Source of the DNA: Branchiostoma floridae
Taxonomy: Eukaryota; Chordata; Leptocardii; Amphioxiformes; Branchiostomatidae
DNA length: 64,000 bases
Assembly (NCBI RefSeq): GCF_000003815.2
Contig: NC_049993.1
Location: 16,762,897 to 16,826,896 of the forward strand
Direction: 5' to 3'
In this document: positions 31,216 through 42,590 of the stretch, one piece after another
How positions within the stretch are numbered: position 1 is the stretch's first letter
How the letters are laid out: every line of letters starts with the position of its first letter
Translations under genes and position numbers: made by a program
The notes under the pieces: model-generated
What the model was told of the DNA's origin: nothing
The model's database searches: none
The model's input: only the letters and a program-made list of their open reading frames with translations

Positions 31216-31454
31216 ACACGGGGGTACGTGGTAATTACTACTGCTGCCCTCTGCCCCTGTCAGGGCCTGTGTGTCTCAAACTGACAATTTCATGGACGTG
31301 GGCAGGATACCTGAACGACCGTTTGGGAGTAACTATCAAGCTATGTAAAAAGTAGATCCCATCACTGTGGACATATGAGTAGCACTGAAGAATGTACATT
31401 CGTCATACGTTTTTACAAACCGACTGTAGCTAAACCTAGTTGGTTTAGGCCTAC

Positions 31455-31660
31455 GTCACATTTCCGAACCGGGGCCCGGCCGGGCAGTTTTCTAGTACAT
31501 AAAGTACGCTATGACCGACACAAAACTTCACAATGCGTAAAGAGAATAGTCTTGAGCATTATTTGTATGTATCTTTACGTATACATTTCTATTTTTCGTT
31601 TCCACAAACAGCATGGACGGGCACCGGTTTAGAGATGTGACGTTAGCCTTAGCAATAGAT
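31455..31660. mobile_element. MITE with 'GTCACATTTCCGAACCGGGG' ends, copy 1
   Basis: Left arm ACGTCACATTTCCGAACCGG, then GGCCCGGCCGGGCAG; right arm GGGCACCGGTTTAGAGATGTGAC is a weaker inverse. Copy 2 at 35875-36060 is better preserved. Interior TTTCTATTTTTCGTTTCCAC is shared. Confidence 0.7.
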
Positions 31661-32130
31661 TGTACGGCGTACAAGCCTGCATTAAGTTCACAATTTACCA
31701 TGAAGAGAGAAAAAGCCGGACATTTATGCTAGACTAGATCTAACATACTTTTACATGTATAATTTGTCTTCGTTGTTACCTGTACTTAGCTCAGTTGGGC
31801 AAAGTGCACGAAAAGTCTTCATTGATTGCAAAGCAGATATTTTGCGGCTGGGCAGTTTGTGACTGGCCCAAGATTTGCCCATAAAGTCCCATAGAATTCG
31901 CCCTAGAATCTCTACTGGGACTCTATGGTAAGGGTATACATTTTCTACATGAATGTTAGAAAACAGCACGTTCTCATCTAAATAGTATATGTCGTTATGA
32001 ACATCGAATGACACGTTTACAGTACTTGTACTGATTTATAACAAGTAATTTATTGATCTACTGCACTTGTTGTTCCGGAATGAACTGCCTGGTAGTTGAA
32101 CATCAAATGTCTTTTCCACCGTGGAACACC

Positions 32131-32275
32131 TCAGTACTTGTGTTTGAGCTCGGAACCTTGAGGTCCCGAGTTCGATACCCGCCTCGCCCCCGACATTGTG
32201 CCCTTGGGAAGACACTTTACATGACCTTCCTCACTTCACCCAGGTGTAAAAATGGATACCTAACTTTACCTTATG
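32131..32275 (+). mobile_element. SINE family 1
   Basis: B-box-like GGTCCCGAGTTCGATACCC, then CCTTGGGAAGACACTTTACA and CACCCAGGTGTAAAA. The A box is weak, so this is not a tRNA gene. Confidence 0.75.
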
Positions 32276-32359
32276 TCTGAACTTTGTATGTGGCACTATT
32301 AATATAAGCTACTAACTTTAGTTTAGTTTGTCCCAAAGCAACAAAAACACCTTACTTAC

Positions 32360-32485
32360 CTTAGGTCCGCCTGTGTCCACAGGCACAATGGGCAGCAACT
32401 CTTCATCTGGTTCTATCTGTGGCGCGCTCTCAGCTTCTTTCCGGTGAATGTCGAGCCTTTTCAGGTCCTGAATGATGGGTCTACC
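32360..32485 (-). CDS. Probable internal exon of an unknown - strand gene
   Basis: On the - strand the acceptor is CGCGTTGCAG above 32485 and the donor is AAG|GTAAGT below 32360, both strong. Exactly 42 codons, phase 0 at both ends. It encodes GRPIIQDLKRLDIHRKEAES, then an acidic Pro-rich stretch (PDEELLPIVPVDTGGPK). No family is recognised. The phase matches the exon at 33266-33171, which lies upstream on the same strand. Following exons to the left were not found. Confidence 0.5.
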
Positions 32486-32989
32486 CTGCAACGCGTACAC
32501 GCTGTAATTACAACTGGGAATGTCATAGAAGAAAGTCTAGATAAATGTTACAGAATACTGAATGATACAGTTTCAATTCTATACATCATCATGGACTGAT
32601 TCCTGAGTCAAAATGCATGCGATCTTGCTTTGTCTTCCTTGAAATTGCTTTTAGAGCCACTGATTTGACACCAGTTCCACTCTATTATTATCTTGTTCAC
32701 TCAAATTAAGTTGGTAATGAACGCAAAGCGCTGCGCATTTAGGGAATCTCTAGGGACTGGTCTGTATGCTGGAAAAATCCCACCACGCCATCTTTATCAG
32801 ATTAGTGGGAGGTGTGCTGATGAATTTGGCGGCCGCTGCTCAATGGGATTTGTCCTTGATATGTCCATTGAATAGGGCATTTGAGGACAAGCAAAAGTAT
32901 GCATGCCGTGTATGAATATCTGGCGTACGCCGAATGACAAGTGGCGTTGCTAGCAGACACGAGTTAGAGAGGTCACTGGTTCTATTTCT

Positions 32990-33165
32990 GTCATTTCTGT
33001 CAGGACTTCGTGTCTCAAGAAAAGGCATGGATGAATTTTATCACACCACCTAGGTGTGAAAATGGCGGTAGAAGGAGAGGGATGGGCTCTGCCTGCCCTA
33101 GACACAGTGTATAATAACCCACTGCCCCTAAGGCCTCCAAAAGGCTAAGGGACTGCCTTGTACCT
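32990..33165 (+). mobile_element. SINE family 1, degraded
   Basis: ACCACCTAGGTGTGAAAATG, GGCGGTAGAAGGAGAGGGAT and AATAACCCACTGCCCCTAAG correspond to the 3' half of the 11572 SINE. Confidence 0.65.
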
Positions 33166-33170
33166 TTTAC

Positions 33171-33266
33171 CAGCTTATCCCACTTGTTGTGGTAATAACA
33201 GATCTTGATGAGGGACAGAAGCTGGTAGTGGCAAGATGCCAGGATAGGCAGACGCCACTTCAGCAC
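33171..33266 (-). CDS. Probable internal exon of the same unknown - strand gene
   Basis: On the - strand the acceptor is CTCTCACAAG above 33266 and the donor is CTG|GTAAAA below 33171. Exactly 32 codons, phase 0 at both ends. It encodes VLKWRLPILASCHYQLLSL and ends YYHNKWDKL, a mixed hydrophobic and aromatic helix-like segment that could be part of a helical repeat. No known domain is assigned. The acceptor is modest, so this exon is less certain than the one at 32360. Confidence 0.42.
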
Positions 33267-33375
33267 CTTGTGAGAGGGAAAAGGTGTGGATGGTTTCCTA
33301 GAGTTGGCATCTTACTAAAGCTGTGGTTCGTTAGCGGTTTCAACGAATTCCATGGATAAAAAGGAGATAACGTCC

Positions 33376-33474
33376 AAGCATATTTTACGGTAGCATAAGA
33401 TAGTATCAATAGTTGGCTCTCTGGCAGCTTTTGATACTATCTTATGCTACCGTAGAATATGCTTGGAGATTGAA
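33376..33474. mobile_element. Short foldback element
   Basis: Arms CCAAGCATATTTTACGGTAG and CTACCGTAGAATATGCTTGG, extended inward by CATAAGATAGTATCAA and TTGATACTATCTTATG: about 36 bp per arm with one or two mismatches and a 25-bp loop. Weak relatives at 4186-4225 and 22500-22610. Confidence 0.8.
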
Positions 33475-33636
33475 AAAGCGAGTCTTTTACGTTCTGTGTG
33501 TGCTGTTGTCTTTTTTCGTCATATTTGGACGTTTTGCATGATATTCCCATTATAAAGTAATGGATAACACAAATCCAAACTTGAACGTACCGACATCGCC
33601 AAAGTACCACAGTCCAGTGCAGTGAGATACCCTTAG

Positions 33637-34088
33637 GCCATGTTGATTTGATTATATGGATGACATCCTCCGGGAACTCCAAAACTGATGCGAGCGAGCG
33701 AATAAAAAAAAAGTTTGGCCAAAAAAAAAAGTTGCCTTCAGTATGAAATCAAAGTGGCCAGGAAGGTTGAACATAGGACTAAACACACATAGTATGGTAT
33801 ACCATGATCCTCTGGACCTGAATTTTCTGTACTGGTACCTCCCCCAACCAACAATAGATTTTTTTTCTTTCCGTCCTTTCACATCTTATTCTTTGACTTT
33901 AGATTCATTTTGGCATTCTATATATGGCATTAGTTATCTGTTTTCTGATACTTTTTTTTCAATCTACGGAATATTTGTGCTCATTTTACAGCTGCTTTGC
34001 ACAATTTATTGTGTGGTCGAAAACTTTTTTTTTTTGGAAATGGCCGAAAATTGCGGATGTCATCCATATTATCAAATCAACGTGGCCT
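33637..34088. mobile_element. MITE inserted in array unit 1, PIF/Harbinger-like (TTA target)
   Basis: Ends GGCCATGTTGATTTGATTAT and ATATTATCAAATCAACGTGGCC are inverse. Unit 2 keeps the empty site as ATACCCTTAACTCT, so TTA was duplicated: the 3-bp TTA/TAA target duplication typical of the PIF/Harbinger superfamily. The same element is at 53385-53742. No transposase remains. Confidence 0.75.
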
Positions 34089-34980
34089 TAACTCTATCCA
34101 GCTTGGTCGGTACTTCATGACAAGTACTCCTCCGACACTGCATTACGAGAAGATCTGTCTGGTACTGTATGTGCTGGCTTTGTTACCTACCCAGTGCACT
34201 TTTCAAAAAGTTACCTCAAGCCCCGTGAGATCCAAACCTACAGAAGGCCGGATCTAGTCTTGCTGAGTAGCCGTGTGTACAGTCAGATACTCTGCTAATG
34301 TACTTGAGGGACCACTTCACGGTTGCAATGGCGAAGTCTCAAGAAATGTGTGTGTGTGTGTGTGTATGTTTTTTAGTCATACTTGTACGTTTTGCAAGGT
34401 ATTCCCATTATAAATGTAATGATACCAGAAATCCAAATTTGAACGTACCGACGTCGCCAAAGTACCACAGTGCAGTGAGATACCCTTAACTCTATCCAGC
34501 TTGGTCGGTACTTCATGACAAGTACTCCTCCGACACTGCATTACAAGTAAGATCTGTCTGGTACTGTATGTGCTGGCTTTGTTATCTACCCCAGTGCACT
34601 TTTCAAAAAGTTATATCTCAAGCCCCGTGAGATCCAAACCTACAGAAGGCCGGATCTAGCCAGCCTGAGTACCCACGCGTACCCTTAGATAGAGAGAAGA
34701 ACTGCTAAATGTACTTGAGGGACTACTTCACGGTTGCAATGGCGAAGTCTCAAGAAATATGTGTGTGTGTGTGTTTTAGTCATACTTGTACGTTTTGCAT
34801 GATATTCCCATTATAAAGTCAAGGATAACACAAATTCAATTCAGAACGTAGCGGCGCCGCCAAAGTACCACAGTCCAGTCAGAAACGCCTTCAAACTATA
34901 CAGTTTAGTCGGTACTCTTCTGACACTGCGTTACGAGTAAGATCTGCCTGGTGCTGAGTACTGGCTTTGTTATCTAACCC

Positions 34981-35660
34981 AATGGGTATCAGGTCTTTTC
35001 GTCCCCTAGATCTTTCTCCCTTAGTCCTTTCGTTCCCGTCTTGGATGTTTCGTCCTCGTCATGGTTCTTTCGTCCTCGTCATGTTACAGTGTTTAACCCC
35101 CAAAAGGCAACTTATAAGACATTTTATCACGTCTTATTCCGTAGTTGATTAAATCTAATACTTTGAAAGCATTTTCCGACCGCATATATCGGGAAAATAG
35201 TTGCTCAGTCCTTCGTTGGACGGCGTCACACTCTGACTACAATATAATTCCAGTCGGTCCGGATCATTGGTGAATTCACCAACATGAATATCTTAATGTT
35301 TTTCAAAATGTGCATACAGTCAGTTATGTTGTTAAAGTTTCCTATATAAGTTTGTTTATTTACTCAGACAAACTCGGTAAAAGGTGCGCACGAGCGCTTT
35401 GCAACATGCGTAAACATCCAAGATGGCGGACCCGGCGGCATGAAAATGTTTTACTCGTCCGTTTTGTGCCGGTTATCGAAAGTGGAAGACTAAAACAAAT
35501 CAAAAATGTACTTTTTTTAATAGAAGTTTGATAAAAACTCTTATAGAAATTTTGTGACTTGACAATAACTTGTTGCATAGACAAGCATCATCCGAGGACG
35601 AAACGTCCATGCCGAGGACGGGGACGAATTGTTTAGGGGACGAAAAGACTAGTAACCCCC
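34981..35660. mobile_element. DNA transposon inserted in array unit 3, 'CTTTTCGTCCCCTA' ends
   Basis: Left CAGGTCTTTTCGTCCCCTAG and right AGGGGACGAAAAGACTAG are inverse; sub-terminal GTTTCGTCCTCGTCATG/CCGAGGACGAAACGTCC also inverse. TAACCC occurs at both junctions and may be the target duplication. About 680 bp, with no transposase frame. Confidence 0.65.
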
Positions 35661-35874
35661 CAGTGCACTTTTCAAAAAGTTACCCCAAAGCCCCGTGAGA
35701 TCCAAACCTACAGAAGGCCGGATCTAGCCAGCCTGAGTAGCCGTGCGTACCCTTAGATAGAGAGAAGACCTGTTAATGTACTTGAGGGACCACTCCACGG
35801 TTATAATGGTTACCTCTCAGGAGAAGCGTGAAGTGCATTATGTAAGGCCTAATGGAGTCACATCCACTGATTCC

Positions 35875-36060
35875 TACATCACATTTCCAAATCGGGGCCC
35901 GGTCGGGCAGATATTTGGAACGAAAAGTATGATATAAAAGACACTAAAATACACAAGTAAAGATAATAGTCGTGGGGATTATACTTTTTACGTACACATT
36001 TCTATTCTTCGTTTCCACAAACTGCCCTGCCAGGCCCCGGTTTGGAAATGTGTCCCATGT
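35875..36060. mobile_element. MITE with 'CACATTTCCAAATCGGGGCC' ends, copy 2
   Basis: Left CACATTTCCAAATCGGGGCC then CGGTCGGGCAG; right CTGCCCTGCCAGGCCCCGGT then TTGGAAATGTG. Same family as 31455-31660. Confidence 0.75.
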
Positions 36061-36338
36061 TTCCCTCCAACCCCACCGGTATATCTCTTCATGGATTGCT
36101 GTTCCTATCCACGGCTTAGGCTTACTAAATCCAGACTTTCCTAGTCTGATCCCTTAATCTTGCAATCTCAAGGCAGTCTTCAAAGATGTGCTCCGGTACT
36201 TTACCGTTTGGAATGGCAACTGACATGAATTTCCTCACTTCACTCAGGTGGAAATGATGTTAAATGGAGGTCCTCTGTTTGAGGAAAGGCACACCTTAAA
36301 GAACCCACCGCACTTATCGAAAAGACTAGGGTCCTTCC

Positions 36339-36771
36339 TAGGGCTGGGTACCGGTACAGAGAAGTCAGGTCCAGGTCCGGTTCAGGTCCAAAGGATCAGG
36401 TCCAGGTCCGGACCTGAACCTGGACCTGATTCAGATTGACTCATACCAATGGTCCATTACACTACAAAGAAATCTGTTTGGTGGAGTATTAGACTTACAC
36501 TGGCGTTTTAAAATCCTACAACGCCAACTGCACCTGTGCGATTGGCTGTAAAACTTGGTAGAAACTACTATAAACTCTACTCTACTTCACTCTTGTCATT
36601 TTCTTCCAACTGCAAGCGCCAAAACGTGTGAATGCCTGATAAAATAATATGTTAACTATATAATAGGTCCAACATCCGGTCCACCTAATTTTTTAGGGTC
36701 CGGTTTTTCTGGACCGGTCCAATAAGAAAAACCGGTTTTGTACCGGTACGCTGTACCGATACCCAGCCCTA
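36339..36771. mobile_element. hAT-type non-autonomous element, 433 bp, with intact 8-bp target duplication
   Basis: Ends TAGGGCTGGGTACCGGTAC and GTACCGATACCCAGCCCTA match at 18 of 19 positions. GTCCTTCC is present at 36331-36338 and 36772-36779. Eight-base duplications are the signature of hAT elements. Interior has GGTCCAGGTCCGGTTCAGGT repeats. A truncated second copy is at 47787-48040. Confidence 0.9.
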
Positions 36772-37129
36772 GTCCTTCCAGTTTGAGTGGACCAAATAAA
36801 TCCCGCATATGCAGCTGGTAATCTTCAGTACAAACCTGGTGTGTTACGCCATAAGGCGGTTTGCCGGGTACGCGATACAAGCAAATACAAACTTCTTTCT
36901 GTACCATAGATTACGATGGTCTACCTTGCCGAACTTTCTTAGCCAATCAGGTCTTTTCCAACTTCTGAAGGCGTCTCATTATTTTATAGTGTGAATGTGG
37001 ATCGATGGCATAGGCGTGGGAGTGTTTTTTGACCTTCATTTAACCTTGAAAATTACATATTTTCAACCTTGGTCATTTTTTATGAGTTCAAGGAAACTCT
37101 TGATAAATATTACGATTCATATAGTCGCG

Positions 37130-37265
37130 TATGAAGGTTCGGCATCCAGGTGATAAGATACGCTAACTAGTAGTTAATTAAGCATCTGACTATGATTTTC
37201 CAAAATCATATCCAGTTGCTTGAGTAACTGCTGTTTGGCGTATCTTAAACGTTATTTTGCCACCC
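37130..37265. mobile_element. MITE, 'AACTGGATATGATTTTGG' family, copy 3 (partial)
   Basis: Left ATGAAGGTTCGGCATCCAGG is a degraded arm; right CCAAAATCATATCCAGTTGC then TTGAGTAACTGCTGTTTGGCG is well kept. Confidence 0.6.
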
Positions 37266-37268
37266 CAT

Positions 37269-37490
37269 AGCCTACTAACAAGCTCCATGTGTCCCCGGAA
37301 AGATAGTAGAAATTGACCAAATAGACAGATAACAAACATTCCATTTAGCTGGCCAAAAACTACAGTTGTAGACACAGGGATTGTATTTTTGTAACTCCTC
37401 TGGTATGTTTTGTAACTCGTTTGGAATTTGATCTGTCTCTTTGTGCAGTTTCACTATATTCCCAGCGACATGTGGAACCTGGTAGAGACT
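37269..37490. mobile_element. Foldback MITE, 'CCTCTACCAGGCTCC' family, another copy
   Basis: Right end CATGTGGAACCTGGTAGAG, left end CTAACAAGCTCCATGTGTCC; interior ACCAAATAGACAGATAACAA shared with 9895-10055. Confidence 0.55.
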
Positions 37491-37972
37491 GGTCACCCCC
37501 TTTAGTATTTAATTCCAATCCGCTCGTCATGCACGAACTTAAACATGGGTAGGTAACGGCCCGGGTACCTTTTAGGGGAATCCTTGTCAAAAGAATACTC
37601 GGAAAGATGCTGCAAGTGCCTTCAATACTCTGGGCTACACGATGAGGCAAATACACGGGTGGTAAAGTCTGATAGTCACAGGCCAAAAATTACAGTTGGA
37701 AACATAGGGATTGTATTTTTCTAACTTCTCTGGCGTGTTATCCGTCTATTTGTTCAATTTCTACTGTTTTTTCCAATCCCTTGCGTCAGGAAGGCTATTT
37801 AGTCCCGATTTCTGCGTCATGAACGAACTTAACATGACTGCACAAACTTAACATTCGATGGTACCTTTTAGGAGAACCAAAGGAATACTCGGAAAGATGC
37901 TCCAAATGCCCCCAACACCCTGGAGCAGACGATGACGCAAATACCCCGGGTAGTAGAGTCTGATAGTCACAC
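37346..37972 (+). repeat. Direct duplication of about 330 bp
   Basis: GGCCAAAAACTACAGTTG, AGGGATTGTATTTTTGTAAC, GAACTTAAACATG, GGTACCTTTTAGG, AATACTCGGAAAGATGCT and AGTCTGATAGTCAC occur in order in 37350-37680 and again in 37681-37972. Confidence 0.75.
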
Positions 37973-38149
37973 GGGACTTAAAGTATATCAAACACCTCCA
38001 TCGCTCATTACTATCCGCCTACGCGCCTCACTTCAGGTCATTCAACTCACGTTTCCTGATACATTACTGTTCTATCTCGTCGCAAATGACCGAGCCTCAC
38101 TACAAGAAAAGAAAAGTGATCCAGTTTTAGCTCACTGAAGAGCTAGTCT

Positions 38150-38398
38150 TCTACTGGTCGTGACAGAGAGAGCAAGCGCTATGTACAGTACTTACAGGTT
38201 CATTGTACTGGGGAAATTCCCCTAGCTCTTTACGACAAGCACAATGAACAGTGGACCACGGCTTAACGTCATGCCCTATAGAATGCAACCCTTCCCGGTA
38301 ACATGCATGCTGGGTGAGCGACACAGCCGGAATCGAACTCACGGCTTTCAAAGGCAGGGCCTCTAGCCACCGGACTACGCACGCTAAATTAAACTCCT
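38150..38398 (-). mobile_element. SINE, tRNA-derived family 2, reverse copy
   Basis: On the - strand: GCGTGCGTAGTCCGGTGGCT (A box region), GTGAGTTCGATTCCGGC (B box), TGTCGCTCACCCAGCATGCA and GAGCTAGGGGAATTTCC. Counterpart in the + direction at 40808-41090. Confidence 0.75.
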
Positions 38399-38399
38399 T

Positions 38400-40327
38400 C
38401 ACTTTTAAATATAGCAGCCCTTCCGCTAGTCTAACACCTAAGAGCTTAATGGCAACACTTCTAAGTCAGGAGAAGGGTGAACATCCTGATCTTGTTGCAT
38501 AATGCTAACATATATCAACTATAGTCAGGATAAGAACTGCGTGTGGCCATGGTGTGGGAGGTGTCATTACGGGTTACCATAGTGACTGAAAATCCTGAGC
38601 CCCTATTACTTACTGTAGAAGAGGAGATGGTTCTCAAGAGTTAGAGGTCTATTACCGCAAGCTCTCGAGGAAGAGGCCCAATACGTTGCTGACGGATGCT
38701 GGCTTAGACTGAGACATATAAAGCTCTCCGGTCCAGTGATGATCAATGTTATACTATGGTAGGTCTCATAGCCCAACTGGTGACTTGTACTGTTGATAAA
38801 TAGCCCAATAATGTGCATTGAACGGACCAGTCAGTTAGCAACGTCAGCAGGAAAAATCTTACTAATCTGTCCGATACACAGAAACGAATCTCTGTTCTCT
38901 CAGTGCCATCTAAGGCAGATGTTGCTCATGCTAGAACCATGCATTCATACCAAATCAATAAGTTAAATGCATACCTGACACAAAGGCATATTATCTAAAT
39001 GTGCGACAGAAGAAATCGATATAAAATATTTCCCCTATCGCATCAACTTCCACCCGTGCAAGTTTAAATTTGCCAAGATCTGGTCCATGTATGTCCACAG
39101 CGCAACTGTCCGGCGTTATTAAGTCAAGGCTTCCACACGTCTTGCCTGTGTGACGAATGATCCCGATGTTTTTCCTCTGGCTCTTGTTATAGTCAATTCA
39201 TCTACATAATTGCAATCCTTGTAATACGCTAAAAGACGGTGTATGATATAGGAGCTGCCGTGATCGTATATTACACAACAGAAAGTACAGCTTAATTGAA
39301 ACGACAGAAATTACAGTGACGTTTGTATGGTCAAATATAAACTACAAAATAAAGGGGATATAGAGTAAATTTAAAACTCTACTACCTAAACAATTTAGGA
39401 TAATAAGAAAACCTCCATACAATCCGGTGGGGCTAAACATGAGTGTCACTATCTTTTCTAATCACAAAGCAATCTTTTATGTATTTACCTATCTTAGCAT
39501 TATGAAGGCGGTCGGATCTAAAGGTATAGTCGAATCTACTTCTGGTATCGAGTATCGTAAAATCTGTAGTATTTAGATATATATAGGAATGTGAATAACT
39601 TATTGTGTAACATATCGTACACAGAACACTCCACGATGAAGTGAAATTTATTTTCACAAGCTTTTCTACTTCCAGCGGCGAGAAATTACACGCCACGCCA
39701 GGAGACGCACTGGAGCGTGGGAACACCAAAGACCTTCTGAACACACCGATCCATATTTCTGAAAATGTTCTCTGGGGCACATCCAGAGCGACTTATCAAA
39801 CTCAACGTGGAAATGAAAAGGGCAAATCCTCTGACAGCAGTGCATTTGGCGTAGATTAGGATATAACAGACTTTTCGGTACGTGGTTTTATGTAGATAGA
39901 TATAGATTGCCAGATAGATAGACCAAGATTGTTATTTTGTTAGATAGATCGATACTATCAAGGTCCTTGATACCTTGAAATACTGTGTACTTCGGCATGC
40001 GTGGCTGCATAACTAAGCTAGCAAATGAAAAACTCGATAGGCATCTTGATTTTTAGAATTCTACTTCTTGTTGCTCTATCTAGCTTTTCGTTTTTATCGA
40101 ACCCTATGTGCCACAAACCTGAACCCAAGCACAAGAAAACAGTCAAGGAACCAGAAATACACCGTTAGATATTGCACTACAACTGATACTACTACAACAA
40201 AAGGTACAGTCAATGGCTCTGTGCTATCAAAAAAGGAAACAGAACGTACTTGATAATCCTGCGCCGTACATACCGCACAACAGTCCTTGTAACAGCTTAT
40301 ATTTTAACAGCACACCACTAGACTTAC
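38400..40327. other. Stretch without supported gene
   Basis: AT-rich with short frames only. An exon joining the start exon at 40523-40328 to the downstream exons must be sought from here leftwards, but none was identified. Confidence 0.35.
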
Positions 40328-40523
40328 CTTCGTGATTCTCCCAGCTACTGCCACCGACAACGTTCGGATTGTGGGATTTATCTTGAAGGGGTGGTTCAGT
40401 ATTGGTTTGATATGGGTTGAAACGGTTTCGGGGAGAACCGTTAGATATCGGAAACCACTCTGATGGTCTGTCAGGATCAGGAATGTATTCGTGTACACCA
40501 GTTGATCCAATAGTGATGGCCAT
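40328..40523 (-). CDS. Probable first coding exon of an unknown - strand gene
   Basis: ATG at 40523-40521 in context AATCATGGCC. The frame runs 65 codons to a strong donor GAAG|GTAAGT (intron from 40327), ending in phase 1. It encodes MAITIGSTGVHEYIPDPDRP and a hydrophilic region rich in Asn, Pro and Ser up to SSWENHE. No signal peptide or domain is visible, and the family is unknown. It may belong with the exons at 33266 and 32485, but those start in phase 0, so at least one connecting exon is missing; the link is inference. Confidence 0.48.
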
Positions 40524-40807
40524 GATTTGTAAAGTGGTTTTGTTTTTATGTAGCCAGGCTAATTGGCTTTACCCACAATGAATGCGTATTTAGGCCCCTG
40601 TACCAGTAAACTAAAATGAGAAGAGCAATAAAGTTGAGAATTGGCACAGACATGCAATTTGAGAAAATCACTTGTGCTTAAAGAAAAAAAAAAGACCTTA
40701 AAACGAGGGAATAACAAACCGTCCATAAAGTTTATTGGTTTAATGGTCCGTATCACAGATGGCTTTCTAATTCGGCAGGATGGTTAAATTTAAAGGTCAT
40801 TATAAGA

Positions 40808-41090
40808 GTTTGGTAGCGTGCGTAGTCCAGTGGTTAGTGGCCCTGCCTCTGGTACTAGAAGTCGTGTGTTCGATACCGGCTGTGTTGCTCACCTGACATG
40901 CACGCTACCGGAAAGGGTTACAGTCCTTCGGAGGGGGCGTTAAGCCGTAGCTATAGCCCACTGTTCATTGTACTTGTCGAAAAGAGCTTGGGGAATTTTC
41001 CTGGTACACTGAACCTGTAAAATACTGTACATAGCCTCTGTTCTCTCTGTCAAGCTCTTATGTGAGATAAAACTGGATCGAGATCACTAT
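40808..41090 (+). mobile_element. SINE, tRNA-derived family 2
   Basis: TAGCGTGCGTAGTCCAGTGG with TTAGTGGCC (A box), GTGTTCGATACCGGC (B box), CACCTGACATGCACGCTACC, GGCGTTAAGCCGTAGC and GAGCTTGGGGAATTTTCCTG. The tRNA-like head cannot form a full cloverleaf, so it is not a tRNA gene. Confidence 0.8.
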
Positions 41091-41204
41091 TTTTTTTAAA
41101 TTCGTATTACAGCGGGTTGACGATCGACAGCAATTTAGGTAATTCTAGGTCAGCAGTAGATACTAAGAGTATGTCAAACAAAAGCTGTCTGTCTTGTGTC
41201 GGAT

Positions 41205-41440
41205 GGGGTAATCGCCTAGTCTCCAAGCAGACGTGTCAGCTGCACGGATAAAGATAGAGAGGAATTGGCCCAAATAGGGACAAACAAGTTGCCATGGGAT
41301 TTCAGTCAGTCTTTTGCAGTCTATCCAGACAGCTAGTTCACTACTAGGCTTTTATTCCTAACTTTGCCAAAGTCCAATGTTACTATTCGGCAAGGCGGGA
41401 GTCTGGAAGAGACTCTATCACAGCTACCTATAGTTTCTGT
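41205..41440. mobile_element. Dispersed MITE-like repeat, copy 1
   Basis: CCTAGTCTCCAAGCAGACGT at the left and GGAGTCTGGAAGAGACT at the right are weak inverse ends; interior CAGTCAGTCTTTTGCAGTCT. Copy 2 at 43900-44095. Confidence 0.65.
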
Positions 41441-41444
41441 GGCA

Positions 41445-42590
41445 CAACATTAAACAACATTACGGAGATGTGATAAGCCTGAGTGATATCCTAACGTACA
41501 AGTCGTGATATATAACGGGGGCCGCCCTAAGACGGTCCCCGTCGTAAGACGGTACGGATTTTTTGCTGATCTTATTATCCATAAGTACACCGTGTTTGTT
41601 GCCACTGACTATGCTGATTACAAAGGTAAATAAACCAAGTCCATGCACACAGCTTTGATTTGCATTCCAAGTATACTTTAACATATTTACTTCATGTTTT
41701 TAAGAGCAGAATTCTAACAGTAATGTTGACAGTGCTGAATCACTGCGGTCACCGGCCTCTGCGTATTGGCGGCTCGTGTCGCTAACTATACGAACTCATC
41801 CAAGCAGTCATACAACTGCCATGATACACATAAATAAAGCTCCATAAAACACTATGAATATGGGTCTTCAAATGTTTGTTGAGCAGAAAAGCAACCAAAA
41901 GGAAGCGACATAAACATTGCCACCATTGTACTCCCAAAGGAGTGTGGCCGTGAAGGTGGCAGACTAGAGAACGCTCCAAAGATCTATTTGACTGTAACAA
42001 ATGATTCGTGCTGTCTATGAAAATAAGACTTGACAGAGAGATGTAGATGATATTTTCATATAATCAGACAGAGTTTTGTTGATGTTGGCGGTGTCGTTTT
42101 TTCGTAATGTTTTTTTTAGTCGGGCATTCACAATCAGTGCATTCAGCCCATTGCTCGTAAAACATCAGCTGGATTGTTCTACGTACAGCCTTCCTCATGT
42201 GAGACAAGAAGTACATACAGTCACGATTTTATTGTCAAAAGAAAGCTAAAATATCATACTATTAATTTTTTTCTGTGTACTTAAATTTACCACTTACTTC
42301 TGAAGAGAGCAAAATATAAAAAAAAGCGTACCGAGTTAGGCACACTGTCCAGCGTATCACAAAATTGGAAGGTTACATACACGAAATTGTCTCTCAGTGT
42401 TTGTCGCTTGTAACACGCAGCGCGAAAGGTTCATGAACCACATGAATGCATTTCTTATTCAAGTGTTCAAATGTTGTTCAAATCTATGAGTAAAAAATTC
42501 AGTCATCAAAATTTGACCACTCTCAGGCAACTAGCGACGGAGCGCCATGAGTTTGAGCGCAAGAAAAAGCGTACCGTGTTGGGGCACCTC
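41445..42590. other. Intergenic stretch, nothing specific
   Basis: Contains a small palindrome GCCCTAAGACGGTCCCCGTC with GTAAGACGG at 41523-41553. No gene seen. Confidence 0.35.

Larger units (their letters stand above)
33484..35832 (+). repeat. Three-unit tandem array with two nested transposon insertions
   Basis: Unit (about 395 bp uninterrupted) starts at the TGTGTG tract with CATACTTGTACGTTTTGCA, passes GAACGTACCGACGTCGCC, AGTACTCCTCCGACACTGCA, CCCAGTGCACTTTTCAAAAA and AGCCCCGTGAGATCC, and ends CGGTTGCAATGGCGAAGTCT. Unit 1 is 33484-34345 with an insertion, unit 2 about 34346-34762 is uninterrupted, unit 3 is about 34763-35832 with an insertion. Confidence 0.85.

Noticed and set aside
32131-32200. 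tRNA gene suggested by GAGTTCGATACCC
   Set aside because: Only the B box is kept and no cloverleaf forms; flanking blocks match a SINE family with several copies.
39433-39859. Overlapping 115-codon and 72-codon frames
   Set aside because: No splice borders in phase and no domain; considered as the missing link exon of the 40523 gene but phases do not fit.
40808-40900. tRNA gene suggested by A and B boxes
   Set aside because: Acceptor stem does not pair, and the sequence continues into a SINE body found reversed at 38150-38398.
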